From Streptomyces sp. BV286 (GTDB lineage: Bacteria > Actinomycetota > Actinomycetes > Streptomycetales > Streptomycetaceae): a stretch of DNA of 64,000 nt. Within the stretch, counting starts at the first letter, position 1. The number at the start of each line of letters is the position of its first letter. The position numbers were made by a program, and so were the translations under genes. Under the pieces are notes generated by a model. That model searched no databases. It was not told where the DNA came from and saw only the letters and a program-made list of their open reading frames with translations. The stretch is from assembly GCF_019090165.1 (NCBI RefSeq), contig NZ_JAHRIB010000028.1, forward strand, positions 1 through 64,000, given 5' to 3'. Below are positions 19,123 through 27,820 of the stretch, piece by piece.

Positions 19123-19920
19123 ATGCCCCCGGCCAAGAAGCGCACCCGTACCTACGATCCGGCGAAGACACGAGCGGCGGTCCTCGCGCAGCTCGGGAAC
19201 GTACGGGCGGCGGTACAGGGCCTGACGCCCGAGCAGCTCGCCAAGCCCACGAGGCTCGGCGACTGGACCGTGCGCGAGCTGGCCGTGCATCTCGCCATGG
19301 CGGCGGAGGCCGTGAGCCGGGGCCTCGACCAGGACGAGCCCGCCGGGCCCGCGTTCGCGCTGCTCGACTGGCCGTTCGCCACCGCGCCGCGTGCCGGTGA
19401 GATCGACGACGACGTACGGACGCTCGCCGCCGCCGAGCCGGACCTGGACGCCCTGTACGCGCGCACGTCGGCCCGCCTCACCGAACGCCTGCCGGACGCC
19501 CCGGCCGGGCGGCTGCTGGTCACGCGGGTGGGAGCGATGACCCTGACCGACCACCTCGTCACCCGCACGGTGGAGCTGGTCGTCCACACCGACGACCTGA
19601 ACGCGGCCGTCCCGGGACTCGACGTGCCGTACGACCGGCAGGCCCTCGCCGCGTGCACCCGCCTCCTCGCCGACGCGCTCGCCGCGAAGGCGCCCGGCGC
19701 CTCCACGGAGGTGCGTGTGCCGCCGTTCGCCGTCGTGCAGTGCGTGGCAGGTCCGCGCCACACCCGCGGCACCCCGCCCAACGTCGTCGAGACGGATCCG
19801 CTGACGTGGATCCGGCTTGCCACCGGGCGCACGGAGTGGAAGTCGGCCCTCGACGACGCGAAGGTCAGCGCGAGCGGAGAACGCGCCGACCTCGGCGGAC
19901 TGCTTCCCCTCATGAGCTGA
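19123..19920 (+). CDS. DinB/maleylpyruvate-isomerase-fold protein
   Basis: This 265-residue protein carries the four-helix DinB_2/MDMPI_N fold: RAAVQGLTPEQLAKPTRLGDW, then TVRELAVHLAMAAEAV (about 48-63) with the His used for metal or mycothiol, and LTDHLVTRTVELVVHTDDL (about 143-161). A C-terminal domain of about 85 residues with VQCVAGPRHTRGTPPNVVETDP resembles the sterol-carrier-like domain found in some family members. The family includes mycothiol-dependent isomerases and transferases. The substrate is unknown. It follows the preceding gene by 10 bases and is probably co-transcribed. Confidence 0.78.
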   Translation: MPPAKKRTRTYDPAKTRAAVLAQLGNVRAAVQGLTPEQLAKPTRLGDWTVRELAVHLAMAAEAVSRGLDQDEPAGPAFALLDWPFATAPRAGEIDDDVRTLAAAEPDLDALYARTSARLTERLPDAPAGRLLVTRVGAMTLTDHLVTRTVELVVHTDDLNAAVPGLDVPYDRQALAACTRLLADALAAKAPGASTEVRVPPFAVVQCVAGPRHTRGTPPNVVETDPLTWIRLATGRTEWKSALDDAKVSASGERADLGGLLPLMS

Positions 19921-20006
19921 GCTCCGCTTCCGGGCCCCGGCTCGGCCGTTGCGCGGCCGTTACCCGTCGAGGGAACCAAGCACCCCACCCGTCCCGTCAA
20001 AGCGGC

Positions 20007-20864
20007 ATGCACACGCAGCGACTCAACCTCAGCGTCCTCAGCACCCGAGCCGGTCTCAGCGCCCTGGCGGTCACCGGACTCCTCGCCACGGCCGCCTGCG
20101 GCACGGAGAGCGGAGACAAGGACTCCGGTTCCGGTTCCGTCGGCACCCGGCAGGCCACCGCGATCACCGGCAAGCAGTGGAACGTGGAGAGCGTGACCGT
20201 CGACGGCACCAAGCACGACGCCCCGGCCGGCGCCCACGTCGAGTTCGCCAAGGACGGCAAGGTGGGCGGCAACTACGGCTGCAACCGCTTCGGGGCGAGC
20301 GCCGAGATCAAGGGCGACACGATCACGGTCGGCGACGACGCCATCAAGACCAAGATGGCCTGTACGAGCGAGGGGGCGATGGACTTCGAGGCGCAGCTCG
20401 GCAAGGCCATCTCCAACAGCACGATCAAGGCCGAGGTCGACGACGACAAGCTGACGCTCACCACGCAGGACGGGACCACCGTGAAGCTCACCGCCGACAA
20501 GCCGGCCGAACTCCAGGGCACGAAGTGGAACGTCACCGCCATGGTGAAGGACGCCTCGAAGGGCGGATCCCCCGTCGCCCTCTCCTCCCAGGCCGACGGC
20601 AAGGTCCATCTCACCTTCGACGAGGGAGCCGTCCGCGGCCAGCTCGGCTGCAACAAGGTGACGGCGAAGGCCACGGTCGGCGACGGCAGTATCACTCTGG
20701 GCACGCCGGGCACCACCCGGAAGATGTGCTCCGACTCACTCATGGACACCGAGCGGGCCCTGCTGAAGCTCTTCGACGGCACGGTGAAGTACCAGCTGAA
20801 GGGCAGCACCCTCACCCTGACCAGCGAGAACGGCATGAGCGTGGAAGCAGTCGCCACGAAGTGA
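20007..20864 (+). CDS. Secreted lipoprotein with two META (HslJ-like) domains
   Basis: This 285-residue lipoprotein has a signal peptide with lipobox LLATAAC, so Cys31 or so is the lipid-modified residue after cleavage. A Ser/Gly linker is followed by two META domains of about 105 residues each. The first runs from GKQWNVESVTVDG through GGNYGCNRFGA and KMACTSEGAM. The second runs from GTKWNVTAMVKD through GQLGCNKVTA and KMCSDSLMDTE. Each repeat has its pair of conserved cysteines. META proteins are linked to stress tolerance in other bacteria (HslJ). Here its role is unknown. It lies on the outer face of the cell membrane, 83 bases before purF. Confidence 0.85.
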   Translation: MHTQRLNLSVLSTRAGLSALAVTGLLATAACGTESGDKDSGSGSVGTRQATAITGKQWNVESVTVDGTKHDAPAGAHVEFAKDGKVGGNYGCNRFGASAEIKGDTITVGDDAIKTKMACTSEGAMDFEAQLGKAISNSTIKAEVDDDKLTLTTQDGTTVKLTADKPAELQGTKWNVTAMVKDASKGGSPVALSSQADGKVHLTFDEGAVRGQLGCNKVTAKATVGDGSITLGTPGTTRKMCSDSLMDTERALLKLFDGTVKYQLKGSTLTLTSENGMSVEAVATK

Positions 20865-20947
20865 TCCCCGACGGCGGCGCCCCCGCGGCGCCGCTCGGGG
20901 GGTTCCCCAATTCGGACCAGTGGTCGATCTCGCCTACACTCGGTGGC

Positions 20948-22474
20948 GTGCCACGTGGTGACGGTCGACTCAGTCATGATCTGCTCCCCGGCGAGAAAGG
21001 CCCCCAGGACGCTTGCGGCGTCTTCGGAGTCTGGGCTCCCGGTGAAGAGGTCGCCAAGCTCACTTACTTCGGGCTCTACGCCCTACAGCATCGAGGCCAG
21101 GAGTCCGCGGGTATCGCGGTCAGCAACGGCTCGCAGATCCTCGTCTTCAAGGACATGGGCCTTGTGTCCCAGGTCTTCGACGAGGCGTCCCTCGGTTCCC
21201 TGCTCGGTCATATCGCGGTCGGACACGCCCGCTACTCGACCACCGGGGCCTCCACCTGGGAGAACGCCCAGCCGACGTTCCGTGCCACCGCGCACGGCTC
21301 GATCGCGCTCGGCCACAACGGCAACCTGGTCAACACGGCGGAGCTCGCCGGCATGGTCGCCGACCTCCCCAAGCAGGAGGGCCGCACCCCGCGTGTGGCG
21401 GCGACCAACGACACCGACCTGCTCACGGCCCTGCTGGCCGCCCAGGTCGACGACGACGGCAAGCCGCTGACCATAGAAGAGGCCTCCGCGAAGGTCCTCC
21501 CGCAGGTCAAGGGCGCCTTCTCCCTCGTCTTCATGGACGAGCACACCCTCTACGCCGCCCGTGACCCGCAGGGCATCCGCCCGCTGGTCCTCGGCCGCCT
21601 GGAGCGCGGCTGGGTCGTCGCCTCCGAGTCCGCCGCCCTCGACATCTGCGGCGCCGCCTATGTCCGCGAGATCGAGCCGGGCGAGTTCGTCGCCATCGAC
21701 GAGAACGGCCTGCGAACCTCCCGATTCGCGGAAGCGAAGCCCAAGGGCTGCGTCTTCGAGTACGTGTACCTGGCCCGCCCGGACACCGACATCGCCGGCC
21801 GGAACGTGTACCTCTCGCGTGTCGAGATGGGCCGCAAGCTCGCCAAGGAAGCTCCGGTCGACGCCGATCTGGTCATAGCGACCCCGGAATCGGGCACGCC
21901 CGCCGCGATCGGTTACGCGGAGGCCTCCGGCATCCCGTTCGGTGCCGGTCTCGTGAAGAACGCGTACGTGGGCCGGACCTTCATCCAGCCTTCACAGACC
22001 ATCCGCCAGCTGGGCATCCGACTGAAGCTGAATCCGCTCAAGGAAGTCATCAAGGGCAAGCGCCTGGTCGTCGTCGACGACTCGATCGTCCGCGGCAACA
22101 CCCAGCGCGCACTGGTCCGCATGCTCCGGGAAGCGGGCGCGGCGGAGGTCCACATCCGGATCTCCTCGCCCCCCGTGAAGTGGCCCTGCTTCTTCGGCAT
22201 CGACTTCGCGACGCGCGCCGAGCTGATCGCCAACGGCATGAGCATCGAGGAGATCGGCACCTCGCTCGGCGCCGACTCCCTCTCGTACATCTCCATCGAC
22301 GGCATGATCGAGGCCACCGCCATCGACAAGCCGAACCTCTGCCGTGCCTGCTTCGACGGCGAGTACCCGATGGACCTCCCCGACCCGGAGCTGCTCGGCA
22401 AGCAGCTCCTGGAGACCGAGCTCGCCGCGGGTCCCGCGGCCACGGCCGCGGCCGACGCGATCCGCCGTCCGTAG
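20948..22474 (+). CDS. purF: Amidophosphoribosyltransferase
   Basis: PurF makes 5-phosphoribosylamine from PRPP and glutamine, the committed step of purine synthesis and a usual point of nucleotide feedback. It has 508 residues. The start is GTG 20948, giving a 22-residue propeptide before the nucleophile Cys in QDACGVFGVW (Cys23), which is exposed by autoprocessing in this enzyme type. The glutaminase domain shows LYALQHRGQESAGIA and GHNGNLVN. The PRPP loop is VVVDDSIVRGNTQ. Three cysteines in the C-terminal part (PVKWPCFFG, NLCRACFDG) fit an iron-sulphur-type PurF. purM follows after 52 bases. Confidence 0.96.
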   Translation: MPRGDGRLSHDLLPGEKGPQDACGVFGVWAPGEEVAKLTYFGLYALQHRGQESAGIAVSNGSQILVFKDMGLVSQVFDEASLGSLLGHIAVGHARYSTTGASTWENAQPTFRATAHGSIALGHNGNLVNTAELAGMVADLPKQEGRTPRVAATNDTDLLTALLAAQVDDDGKPLTIEEASAKVLPQVKGAFSLVFMDEHTLYAARDPQGIRPLVLGRLERGWVVASESAALDICGAAYVREIEPGEFVAIDENGLRTSRFAEAKPKGCVFEYVYLARPDTDIAGRNVYLSRVEMGRKLAKEAPVDADLVIATPESGTPAAIGYAEASGIPFGAGLVKNAYVGRTFIQPSQTIRQLGIRLKLNPLKEVIKGKRLVVVDDSIVRGNTQRALVRMLREAGAAEVHIRISSPPVKWPCFFGIDFATRAELIANGMSIEEIGTSLGADSLSYISIDGMIEATAIDKPNLCRACFDGEYPMDLPDPELLGKQLLETELAAGPAATAAADAIRRP

Positions 22475-22526
22475 GCGGCCCGTTCCACCTGCTCACCTGC
22501 AGTACGACACGAAAGTTCTCACCGTC

Positions 22527-23597
22527 ATGTCTGAGACAACTGGTGCCAGCTACGCGAGCGCAGGCGTCGACATCGAGGCGGGCGACCGCGCCGTGGAGCT
22601 CATGAAGGAGTGGGTGAAGAAGACGCAGCGCCCCGAGGTCCTCGGCGGCCTCGGCGGCTTCGCCGGCCTCTTCGACGCCTCCGCCCTCAAGCGCTACGAG
22701 CGCCCGCTCCTGGCCTCCGCCACGGACGGCGTGGGCACGAAGGTCGACCTCGCCCGGCAGCTCGGCGTGTACGACACGATCGGCCACGACCTGGTCGCGA
22801 TGGTCATGGACGACATCGTGGTGTGCGGCGCCGAGCCGCTCTTCATGACCGACTACATCTGTGTCGGCAAGGTCCACCCGGAGCGCGTGGCCGCCATCGT
22901 GAAGGGCATCGCCGAGGGCTGTGTCCTCGCGGGCTGTGCCCTCGTGGGCGGCGAGACGGCCGAGCACCCCGGTCTGCTGGGCCCGGACGACTTCGACGTC
23001 GCCGGCGCCGGTACGGGCGTGGTGGAGGCCGACCGGCTGCTGGGCGCGGATCGTATCCGTAAGGGTGACGCGGTGATCGCCATGGCGGCCTCCGGCCTTC
23101 ACTCGAACGGGTACTCGCTCGTCCGGCACGTCCTCTTCGACCGGGCGAAGCTGAAGCTCGACCAGCACGTCGCCGAGTTCGGCCGCACCCTCGGCGAGGA
23201 GCTCCTGGAGCCCACCAGGATCTACTCGCTGGACTGCCTGGCGCTGACCCGCACGACCGACGTGCACGCGTACTCGCACGTCACGGGCGGCGGACTGGCG
23301 GCCAACCTGGCCCGCGTGATCCCGGACGGCCTGCACGCCATCGTGGACCGCGCGACGTGGACCCCGGCTCCCGTCTTCGACCTCGTCGGCACCACGGGCC
23401 AGGTCGAGCGCCTGGAGCTGGAGAAGACGCTGAACATGGGCGTCGGCATGATCGCGATCGTGCCGGAGGACTCCACGGACGCGGCCCTCGCCACACTCGC
23501 CGACCGCGGCCTGGAGGCCTGGGTGGCGGGCGAGATCACGGACCGAGGCGACCACGAGACGGGCGCGGCCCTGATCAACGACTACGCCCCCCACTGA
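22527..23597 (+). CDS. purM: Phosphoribosylformylglycinamidine cyclo-ligase (AIR synthetase)
   Basis: PurM closes the imidazole ring of FGAM with ATP to give AIR. It has 356 residues, the usual length. The family blocks LASATDGVGTKVDLA (about 69-83), GHDLVAMVMDDIVVCGAEPLF (quoted in part, about 88-108), GGETAEHPGLL and the end YSHVTGGGLAANL are all present. ATG 22527 is the start. It is probably co-transcribed with purF. Transcription ends at or before the repeat array that begins 37 bases after the stop. Confidence 0.96.
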   Translation: MSETTGASYASAGVDIEAGDRAVELMKEWVKKTQRPEVLGGLGGFAGLFDASALKRYERPLLASATDGVGTKVDLARQLGVYDTIGHDLVAMVMDDIVVCGAEPLFMTDYICVGKVHPERVAAIVKGIAEGCVLAGCALVGGETAEHPGLLGPDDFDVAGAGTGVVEADRLLGADRIRKGDAVIAMAASGLHSNGYSLVRHVLFDRAKLKLDQHVAEFGRTLGEELLEPTRIYSLDCLALTRTTDVHAYSHVTGGGLAANLARVIPDGLHAIVDRATWTPAPVFDLVGTTGQVERLELEKTLNMGVGMIAIVPEDSTDAALATLADRGLEAWVAGEITDRGDHETGAALINDYAPH

Positions 23598-23633
23598 CCG
23601 ACGACCACCAGGACGGCGAAAACCCGCGCAGCC

Positions 23634-23795
23634 TCAAAGGGGCGCGGGAAACGGCGCAGTCGTTCAAGGGGCGCGGGGAACGGCGCAGTCTTTTAGGGGC
23701 GCGGGGAACTGCGCAGTCCTTTTCGGGGGCGCGGGGAACGGCGCAATCCTTTTAGGGGCGCGGGGAACTGCGCGACCAGCCACGACGAACCCGCA
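23634..23795 (+). repeat. Tandem array of a ~30-bp GC-rich repeat (five copies)
   Basis: Five copies of a unit with core GGGGCGCGGGGAACGGCGCA (variants AACTGCGCA) start near 23634, 23664, 23692, 23721 and 23752. The last copy continues into GACCAGCCACGACGAACC. Single copies occur at 33787-33835 (same strand) and 28251-28278 (reverse). This motif is a familiar dispersed intergenic element in Streptomyces genomes. Tandem stacking is less usual. Confidence 0.8.
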
Positions 23796-23848
23796 GCCGA
23801 CCAAGCCCCCGCAGTGGCCCCGCAACCAGCGGAGCGACCACGCGCAAA

Positions 23849-23879
23849 ACCCGGTCCGGCGAACTGCCCCGGACCGGGT
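23849..23879. terminator. Convergent terminator between purM and the DUF3073 gene
   Basis: ACCCGGTCCGG (23849-23859) pairs perfectly with CCGGACCGGGT (23869-23879) around a 9-base loop, between genes that converge. There is no T-run, which is common for Streptomyces hairpins. Confidence 0.75.
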
Positions 23880-23914
23880 GAAGCGCAGCTAGAACGACAT
23901 GCGCAGCTAAAGCG

Positions 23915-24166
23915 TCAAGCGCCGCGGCGTTGCGACGTGGGACCGGACTCGTCGTCCTCGTCCTCGTCGTCGTTGTAGAGATCCGCGTACTGGGCGTACG
24001 GGTCGTCTTCCTCGTCGTCGTCCTCGAACGGCTCGCCATTCGGCGGCTGTTGCGAAGTCGAAGCGCCCAGCTCATTGGCCAGACGCGACAGATCAGTCCC
24101 GCCGCTGCTGTACTTCAGCTGGCGGGCGACCTTCGTCTGCTTGGCCTTTGCCCGGCCGCGCCCCAT
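23915..24166 (-). CDS. DUF3073 family small acidic-tailed protein
   Basis: This 83-residue protein starts MGRGRAKAKQTKVARQLKYS, the conserved DUF3073 N-terminus, followed by GGTDLSRLANELGAS. The second half is very acidic (FEDDDEEDDPYAQYADLYND). The N-terminal part is strongly basic, so it may bind nucleic acid or a ribosome-like surface, but no function is established. ATG 24166 has GAGGGGG 8 bases upstream; a longer frame reaching 24292 has no such site. It is conserved next to purM in Streptomyces and convergent with it. Confidence 0.85.
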   Translation of the reverse strand: MGRGRAKAKQTKVARQLKYSSGGTDLSRLANELGASTSQQPPNGEPFEDDDEEDDPYAQYADLYNDDEDEDDESGPTSQRRGA

Positions 24167-24467
24167 GGCTCGACCCCCTCGGATACGGGGCTCGACGGCC
24201 CCAGAGTCTTGACACGCGTTCATGGTCGGGAACGGGCTCTCCGTGGAGAGACCGGTCCGTAGGGCTTCCACGGTACCTGAGCCCACGCCCATACGGTACG
24301 TCGCCCGCAGGACGCGCCTGTGCCCAGAACCCGCGAGGTGCCCTGTCCTCGCTGGTCAACCGCGATTTTAACCTCTTCTCGGCGGGCGACCCGCCGACGA
24401 ACGTGAGAGTTCTCTCCCGCACCCGCCGGCAGGTACCCCGCGGGACGTTCCGGACGGCTTCCGGACG
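24167..24467. other. Intergenic region between the DUF3073 gene and vdh
   Basis: This 301-base region holds the promoter of the minus-strand DUF3073 gene and the 3' side of vdh. An AT-rich patch at 24362-24378 (GATTTTAACCTCTTCT) is the only marked compositional feature and would suit a minus-strand promoter. I see no further gene and no clear hairpin after vdh. Confidence 0.4.
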
Positions 24468-25562
24468 TCAGGGGCGGCGGGCCTCCGCCATGCGCTGCTC
24501 GGCGATCCGGTCGGCCGCGGCGGCCGGCGGAATGCCGTCCTCCTTCGCACGAGCGAATATGGCCAGCGTGGTGTCGAAGATCCTCGCGGCCTTCGCTTTG
24601 CACCGGTCGAAGTCGAAGCCGTGGAGCTCGTCGGCGACCTGGATGACACCGCCCGCGTTCACCACGTAGTCCGGCGCGTAGAGGATTCCGCGGTCGGAGA
24701 GGTCCTTCTCCACGCCCGCGTGCTCCAGCTGGTTGTTGGCCGCCCCGCAGACGATCCGGGCGGTGAGCACCGGCACCGTGTCGTCGTTCAGGGCGCCGCC
24801 GAGCGCGCAGGGGGCGTAGATGTCCAGCCCCTCCACCCGGATCAGCGCGTCGGTGTCGGCGACGGCCGTCACGCCGGAGGGGTGCCTGTCCAGGATCCGG
24901 CGCACGGACGCGGCCCGTACGTCCGTGATCACGACCTCGGCGCCGTCCTCCCGCAGATGCTCGACCAGGTGGTGCCCCACCTTGCCGACCCCCGCCACGC
25001 CGACCGTACGGCCGCGCAGTGACGGGTCGCCCCACAGGTGCTGGGCGGAGGCCCGCATGCCCTGGAAGACCCCGTAGGCCGTCAGGACGGACGAGTCGCC
25101 CGCGCCGCCGTTCTCGGGGGAGCGCCCGGTGGTCCAGCGGCACTCGCGCGCCACGACGTCCATGTCCGCCACGTAGGTGCCGACATCGCAGGCGGTCACG
25201 TAGCGCCCGCCGAGCGAGGCCACGAAGCGGCCGTACGCGAGGAGCAGTTCGTCGGTCTTGATCTGTTCGGGGTCACCGATGATCACGGCCTTGCCGCCGC
25301 CGTGGTCGAGCCCGGCCATGGCGTTCTTGTACGACATCCCGCGGGCGAGGTTCAGCGCGTCGGCGACGGCCTCCGCCTCGCTCGCGTACGGGTAGAAGCG
25401 GGTGCCGCCGAGGGCCGGGCCCAGGGCGGTCGAGTGGATGGCGATGACGGCCTTGAGGCCGCTGGCTCGGTCCTGGCAGAGGACGACCTGCTCATGTCCC
25501 CCCTGATCCGACCGGAACAGGGTGTGCAGTACGTCGTCCGCGCTGCTGGTTACGTCGGTCAC
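24468..25562 (-). CDS. vdh: Valine dehydrogenase (Glu/Leu/Phe/Val dehydrogenase family)
   Basis: Vdh oxidatively deaminates valine (and other branched-chain amino acids) with NAD+, feeding 2-oxoisovalerate into branched-chain degradation and precursor supply for polyketides and fatty acids. It has 364 residues. The substrate-binding glycine-rich loop and catalytic Lys are in [15 protein letters not shown] (about 84-98), the upstream Lys lies in [10 protein letters not shown], and the NAD-binding GxGxxG is in [15 protein letters not shown] (about 184-198). The start is GTG 25562. Its place between the purM block and bldC is conserved in Streptomyces. It is divergent from the gene at 25795. Confidence 0.93.
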   Translation of the reverse strand: MTDVTSSADDVLHTLFRSDQGGHEQVVLCQDRASGLKAVIAIHSTALGPALGGTRFYPYASEAEAVADALNLARGMSYKNAMAGLDHGGGKAVIIGDPEQIKTDELLLAYGRFVASLGGRYVTACDVGTYVADMDVVARECRWTTGRSPENGGAGDSSVLTAYGVFQGMRASAQHLWGDPSLRGRTVGVAGVGKVGHHLVEHLREDGAEVVITDVRAASVRRILDRHPSGVTAVADTDALIRVEGLDIYAPCALGGALNDDTVPVLTARIVCGAANNQLEHAGVEKDLSDRGILYAPDYVVNAGGVIQVADELHGFDFDRCKAKAARIFDTTLAIFARAKEDGIPPAAAADRIAEQRMAEARRP

Positions 25563-25794
25563 TGTGGTGACTCCCAGGTAATGAGCGGCGGGCGGGGCGG
25601 CCCCCGTACGGGTGGCGGGGGTCCGTGTGGCACGAGATTAGAGCCTGGGCGGGACCGGCATCCGCCCAGTGGTCAGGATCACCCTCCCCCGGAGTACGGT
25701 CCCGGGGGGACGTGGGACGATTTGCAGGGGTTTCCCGCGCGCCCGCACGCAGGTCCCGCGGTTTTCCGGCGGGTCCGCGGGGGAGGGAGCAAGC

Positions 25795-26661
25795 GTGCCC
25801 AAGGTGTCCTCGTTGATCGTCCCGTATGCGTCCTATCTCCGCGTGTACGAACCGCTCGCGGCGTTCCCGGAGCCGGAGCGCGGCCACTGGGCCCGCTACG
25901 CGCGCCGGCCCGAGCGCCCCTCGTACCAGGACGAGCTGCGCAGGTCGCTGGCCGACCTGCTGCCCACTCCGCCGGTCCTGGTGCCGGTGCACGAGAGCGG
26001 CGACGCGTTCGTCGCGGACGTGGACGGCGTGCTCGTCGTGTGTCCCTGGCGGACCCGACTGCGGGGCTGGCAGGCGCTGGAGGACCTGGACGAGGAACTG
26101 CCGGAGCCCGTCCTGGACGCGGCGCTGCCGCAGGTCGTGCGCCGTCAGGCGGCCCAGGACTACGAGCGCTGGATCGCCCGCAATCCCGACGCCCGGCCGT
26201 GGATCCGCACGGCGGTCTGGCAGGTGCCGCTGAACTGGTTCGTGCTCGTCTCGGACGAGGAGCGCGAGTACGACAAGGGCGCCGGGTCCGGGGGCGGTTC
26301 GCGGGCCGGGGAGGACGCGCCCGTGCTCCGCTACCGCACGCCGATGGTGGAGGCGCGGCGGCGGGTGGCGCGGGCTCTGCGGACCCTGCGGGACACCCTC
26401 GACGAGGGGCCGCTCATCGACGGCCTGGTGGACGTGGGGCGTTGGCTGGAGGAGTTCCACCCGCGCGCGCTGGTGGAGCTGGACTACGGCGGTCTCGTGC
26501 ACGTCCTGCCCGCCGGGGAGCTCGACGGCGACCACTCGGCCGCGGATGTCGCCGAGGGCATCGAGGCGTTGCGCACGGGAGACGGGGCCGGCGCCGGGGA
26601 GGCGTACGGTCGGCTCGTGGAGCGGTGGCGGTCGGTCCTGGACCGCCGCTCGGCGAACTGA
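25795..26661 (+). CDS. Conserved actinobacterial protein of unknown function
   Basis: This is a 288-residue soluble protein with no signal peptide or membrane segment. It starts at GTG 25795 (MPKVSSLIVPYASYLRVYEP), preceded by GGGGGAGGGAGC; the frame is open further upstream but without a ribosome-binding site. Features include a Trp/Pro-rich middle (RPWIRTAVWQVPLNWFVLVS) and a Gly/Ser-rich loop at about 163-173 that looks like a flexible insert. A helical C-terminal half (RRRVARALRTLRDTLDEGPL) ends with a Leu/Val-Asp-Tyr-Gly-Gly strand. It is conserved beside bldC in Streptomyces. I assign no function. Confidence 0.75.
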   Translation: MPKVSSLIVPYASYLRVYEPLAAFPEPERGHWARYARRPERPSYQDELRRSLADLLPTPPVLVPVHESGDAFVADVDGVLVVCPWRTRLRGWQALEDLDEELPEPVLDAALPQVVRRQAAQDYERWIARNPDARPWIRTAVWQVPLNWFVLVSDEEREYDKGAGSGGGSRAGEDAPVLRYRTPMVEARRRVARALRTLRDTLDEGPLIDGLVDVGRWLEEFHPRALVELDYGGLVHVLPAGELDGDHSAADVAEGIEALRTGDGAGAGEAYGRLVERWRSVLDRRSAN

Positions 26662-27150
26662 GGCCGCCCGCGGGGGTGACGATTCCTGTGCGTCACGGGA
26701 TCTGACAGGACGTAAGTCCCGATCCGGGTCGTACGGGGTAAGCGTGACGGACGGCACTAACGCGGACCTTGCGCCGAACGCCCCTCCTCATGCCAAAATA
26801 GGACAAGGAGTCCGGGGAGGGCTCCTTCTGCCCACGTATGGGTGGAATCTCAGCATTGCACGCTATGGGGGGTCTCGTGACTCCTGATCGCTCTGTGACT
26901 GATCGTCACAGTGGCGTGACTGTCCGCTATGGCATGGTCCATCGGCTTCCGTCGCTGATGAACACCTGGGAGGGCAATTCCATCGGTTTGGCCGACGCGG
27001 CTGGACGGATGGTGTAGTTGTAGTGCCGAGGACAAGCCGTTCGTCCTATAACCGACTCGACCCGCATCCGCCATTTCGGGCAACGCGGGTCAAGGTGCAG
27101 AATTTAGAGGAAAGAACCGAGAAGGTTCGGTTCTCCCGAGGAGGCCGCTC
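26662..27150. promoter_or_regulatory. Long bldC upstream region with a CRP-like palindrome
   Basis: This 489-base non-coding region precedes bldC. At 26894-26910, TGTGAC-TGATC-GTCACA is a perfect 6-bp inverted repeat that resembles a CRP site (TGTGA/TCACA) with one extra spacer base. The stretch 26980-27115 is less GC-rich and holds likely promoter elements close to the gene. Long leaders are usual for bld and whi developmental genes. I see no coding frame with support. Confidence 0.5.
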
Positions 27151-27357
27151 ATGACCGCTCGCACCCCTGATGCCGAGCCGCTGCTGACCCCGGCTGAGGT
27201 CGCCACGATGTTCCGCGTGGACCCGAAGACGGTTACGCGGTGGGCGAAGGCCGGCAAGCTCACTTCGATCCGCACGCTCGGCGGCCACCGCCGATACCGC
27301 GAGGCCGAGGTTCGTGCACTGCTCGCGGGCATTCCGCAGCAGCGCAGTGAAGTCTGA
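27151..27357 (+). CDS. bldC: Developmental regulator BldC (MerR-like DNA-binding domain)
   Basis: BldC is a 68-residue protein made of a single MerR-type winged helix-turn-helix with no effector or dimerisation domain: LLTPAEVATMFRVDPKTVTRWAKAGKL (quoted in part), then SIRTLGGHRRYREAEVRALL. It binds AT-rich direct repeats as head-to-tail oligomers and delays entry into sporulation, also affecting antibiotic production. Length and sequence match the known protein. ATG 27151 is preceded by GAGGAGG. It is monocistronic, with a long upstream region and a strong terminator at 27495. Confidence 0.96.
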   Translation: MTARTPDAEPLLTPAEVATMFRVDPKTVTRWAKAGKLTSIRTLGGHRRYREAEVRALLAGIPQQRSEV

Positions 27358-27494
27358 ACAACAACTCCATAGCAGGGCATTCCGGCAGGTCCCCCACTTG
27401 TCGGTACGCCCGAACCCAAGCTCCGAGCGACGCGGATCCTGCCCCAACGGGGTCCACGCCCGAGTAAGAACCACAAGCAGCATGGGTGCGTCGT

Positions 27495-27535
27495 AGATCG
27501 CGCTGGACTCCGCCGGGTCCAGCGCGATCTTTTTT
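27495..27535 (+). terminator. Strong Rho-independent terminator after bldC
   Basis: A 14-bp perfect stem AGATCGCGCTGGAC / GTCCAGCGCGATCT (27495-27508 and 27517-27530), with an 8-base loop, is followed by a T-run. It lies 137 bases after the bldC stop. Confidence 0.92.
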
Positions 27536-27639
27536 GTGCGCTGGTCATGGGGTGTCCGCGCCGGTGAGGTCGCTCTGTGAGCGGCCTTGTCGCAGTCTGG
27601 GGGAGGCTGTGGGATCAGCTGTGGGTCACCCTCGGAGGC

Positions 27640-27785
27640 TGGTGCAATTGCACATATTAAATTGACCAGTTGTAGGTGAGGGGTAAGTTCCGTGGGTTTG
27701 AAAACTTATGCAGTGACACCCGTCACATGTCCTGCTTCTTGTTGCGTGTGACGTTCCTGCGTTAAAGGAGGCTGCGTTCATCTGG
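27640..27785 (+). promoter_or_regulatory. Orphan promoter, palindrome and perfect Shine-Dalgarno without a gene
   Basis: An AT-rich island contains a 12-bp palindrome GTGCAATTGCAC (27642-27653), then TTGACC (27662-27667) and TAAGTT (27684-27689) spaced 16 bases as -35 and -10. A 12-codon frame MSCFLLRVTFLR follows (27727-27765), and its stop overlaps a consensus AAAGGAGG (27764-27771). Eight bases later the codon is ATC, not a usual start. The only open frame beyond is antisense to the next gene. It may be a small RNA, a leader peptide or the remains of a lost gene. Confidence 0.4.
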
Positions 27786-27820
27786 GGCCGCGCGAGGGGC
27801 AGTTGGTGCGCGGCGGTCGA

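Noticed and set aside
23634..23795. A CRISPR array
   Set aside because: Units abut with no unique spacers, the repeat is a known dispersed GC-rich element type, and no cas genes are nearby.
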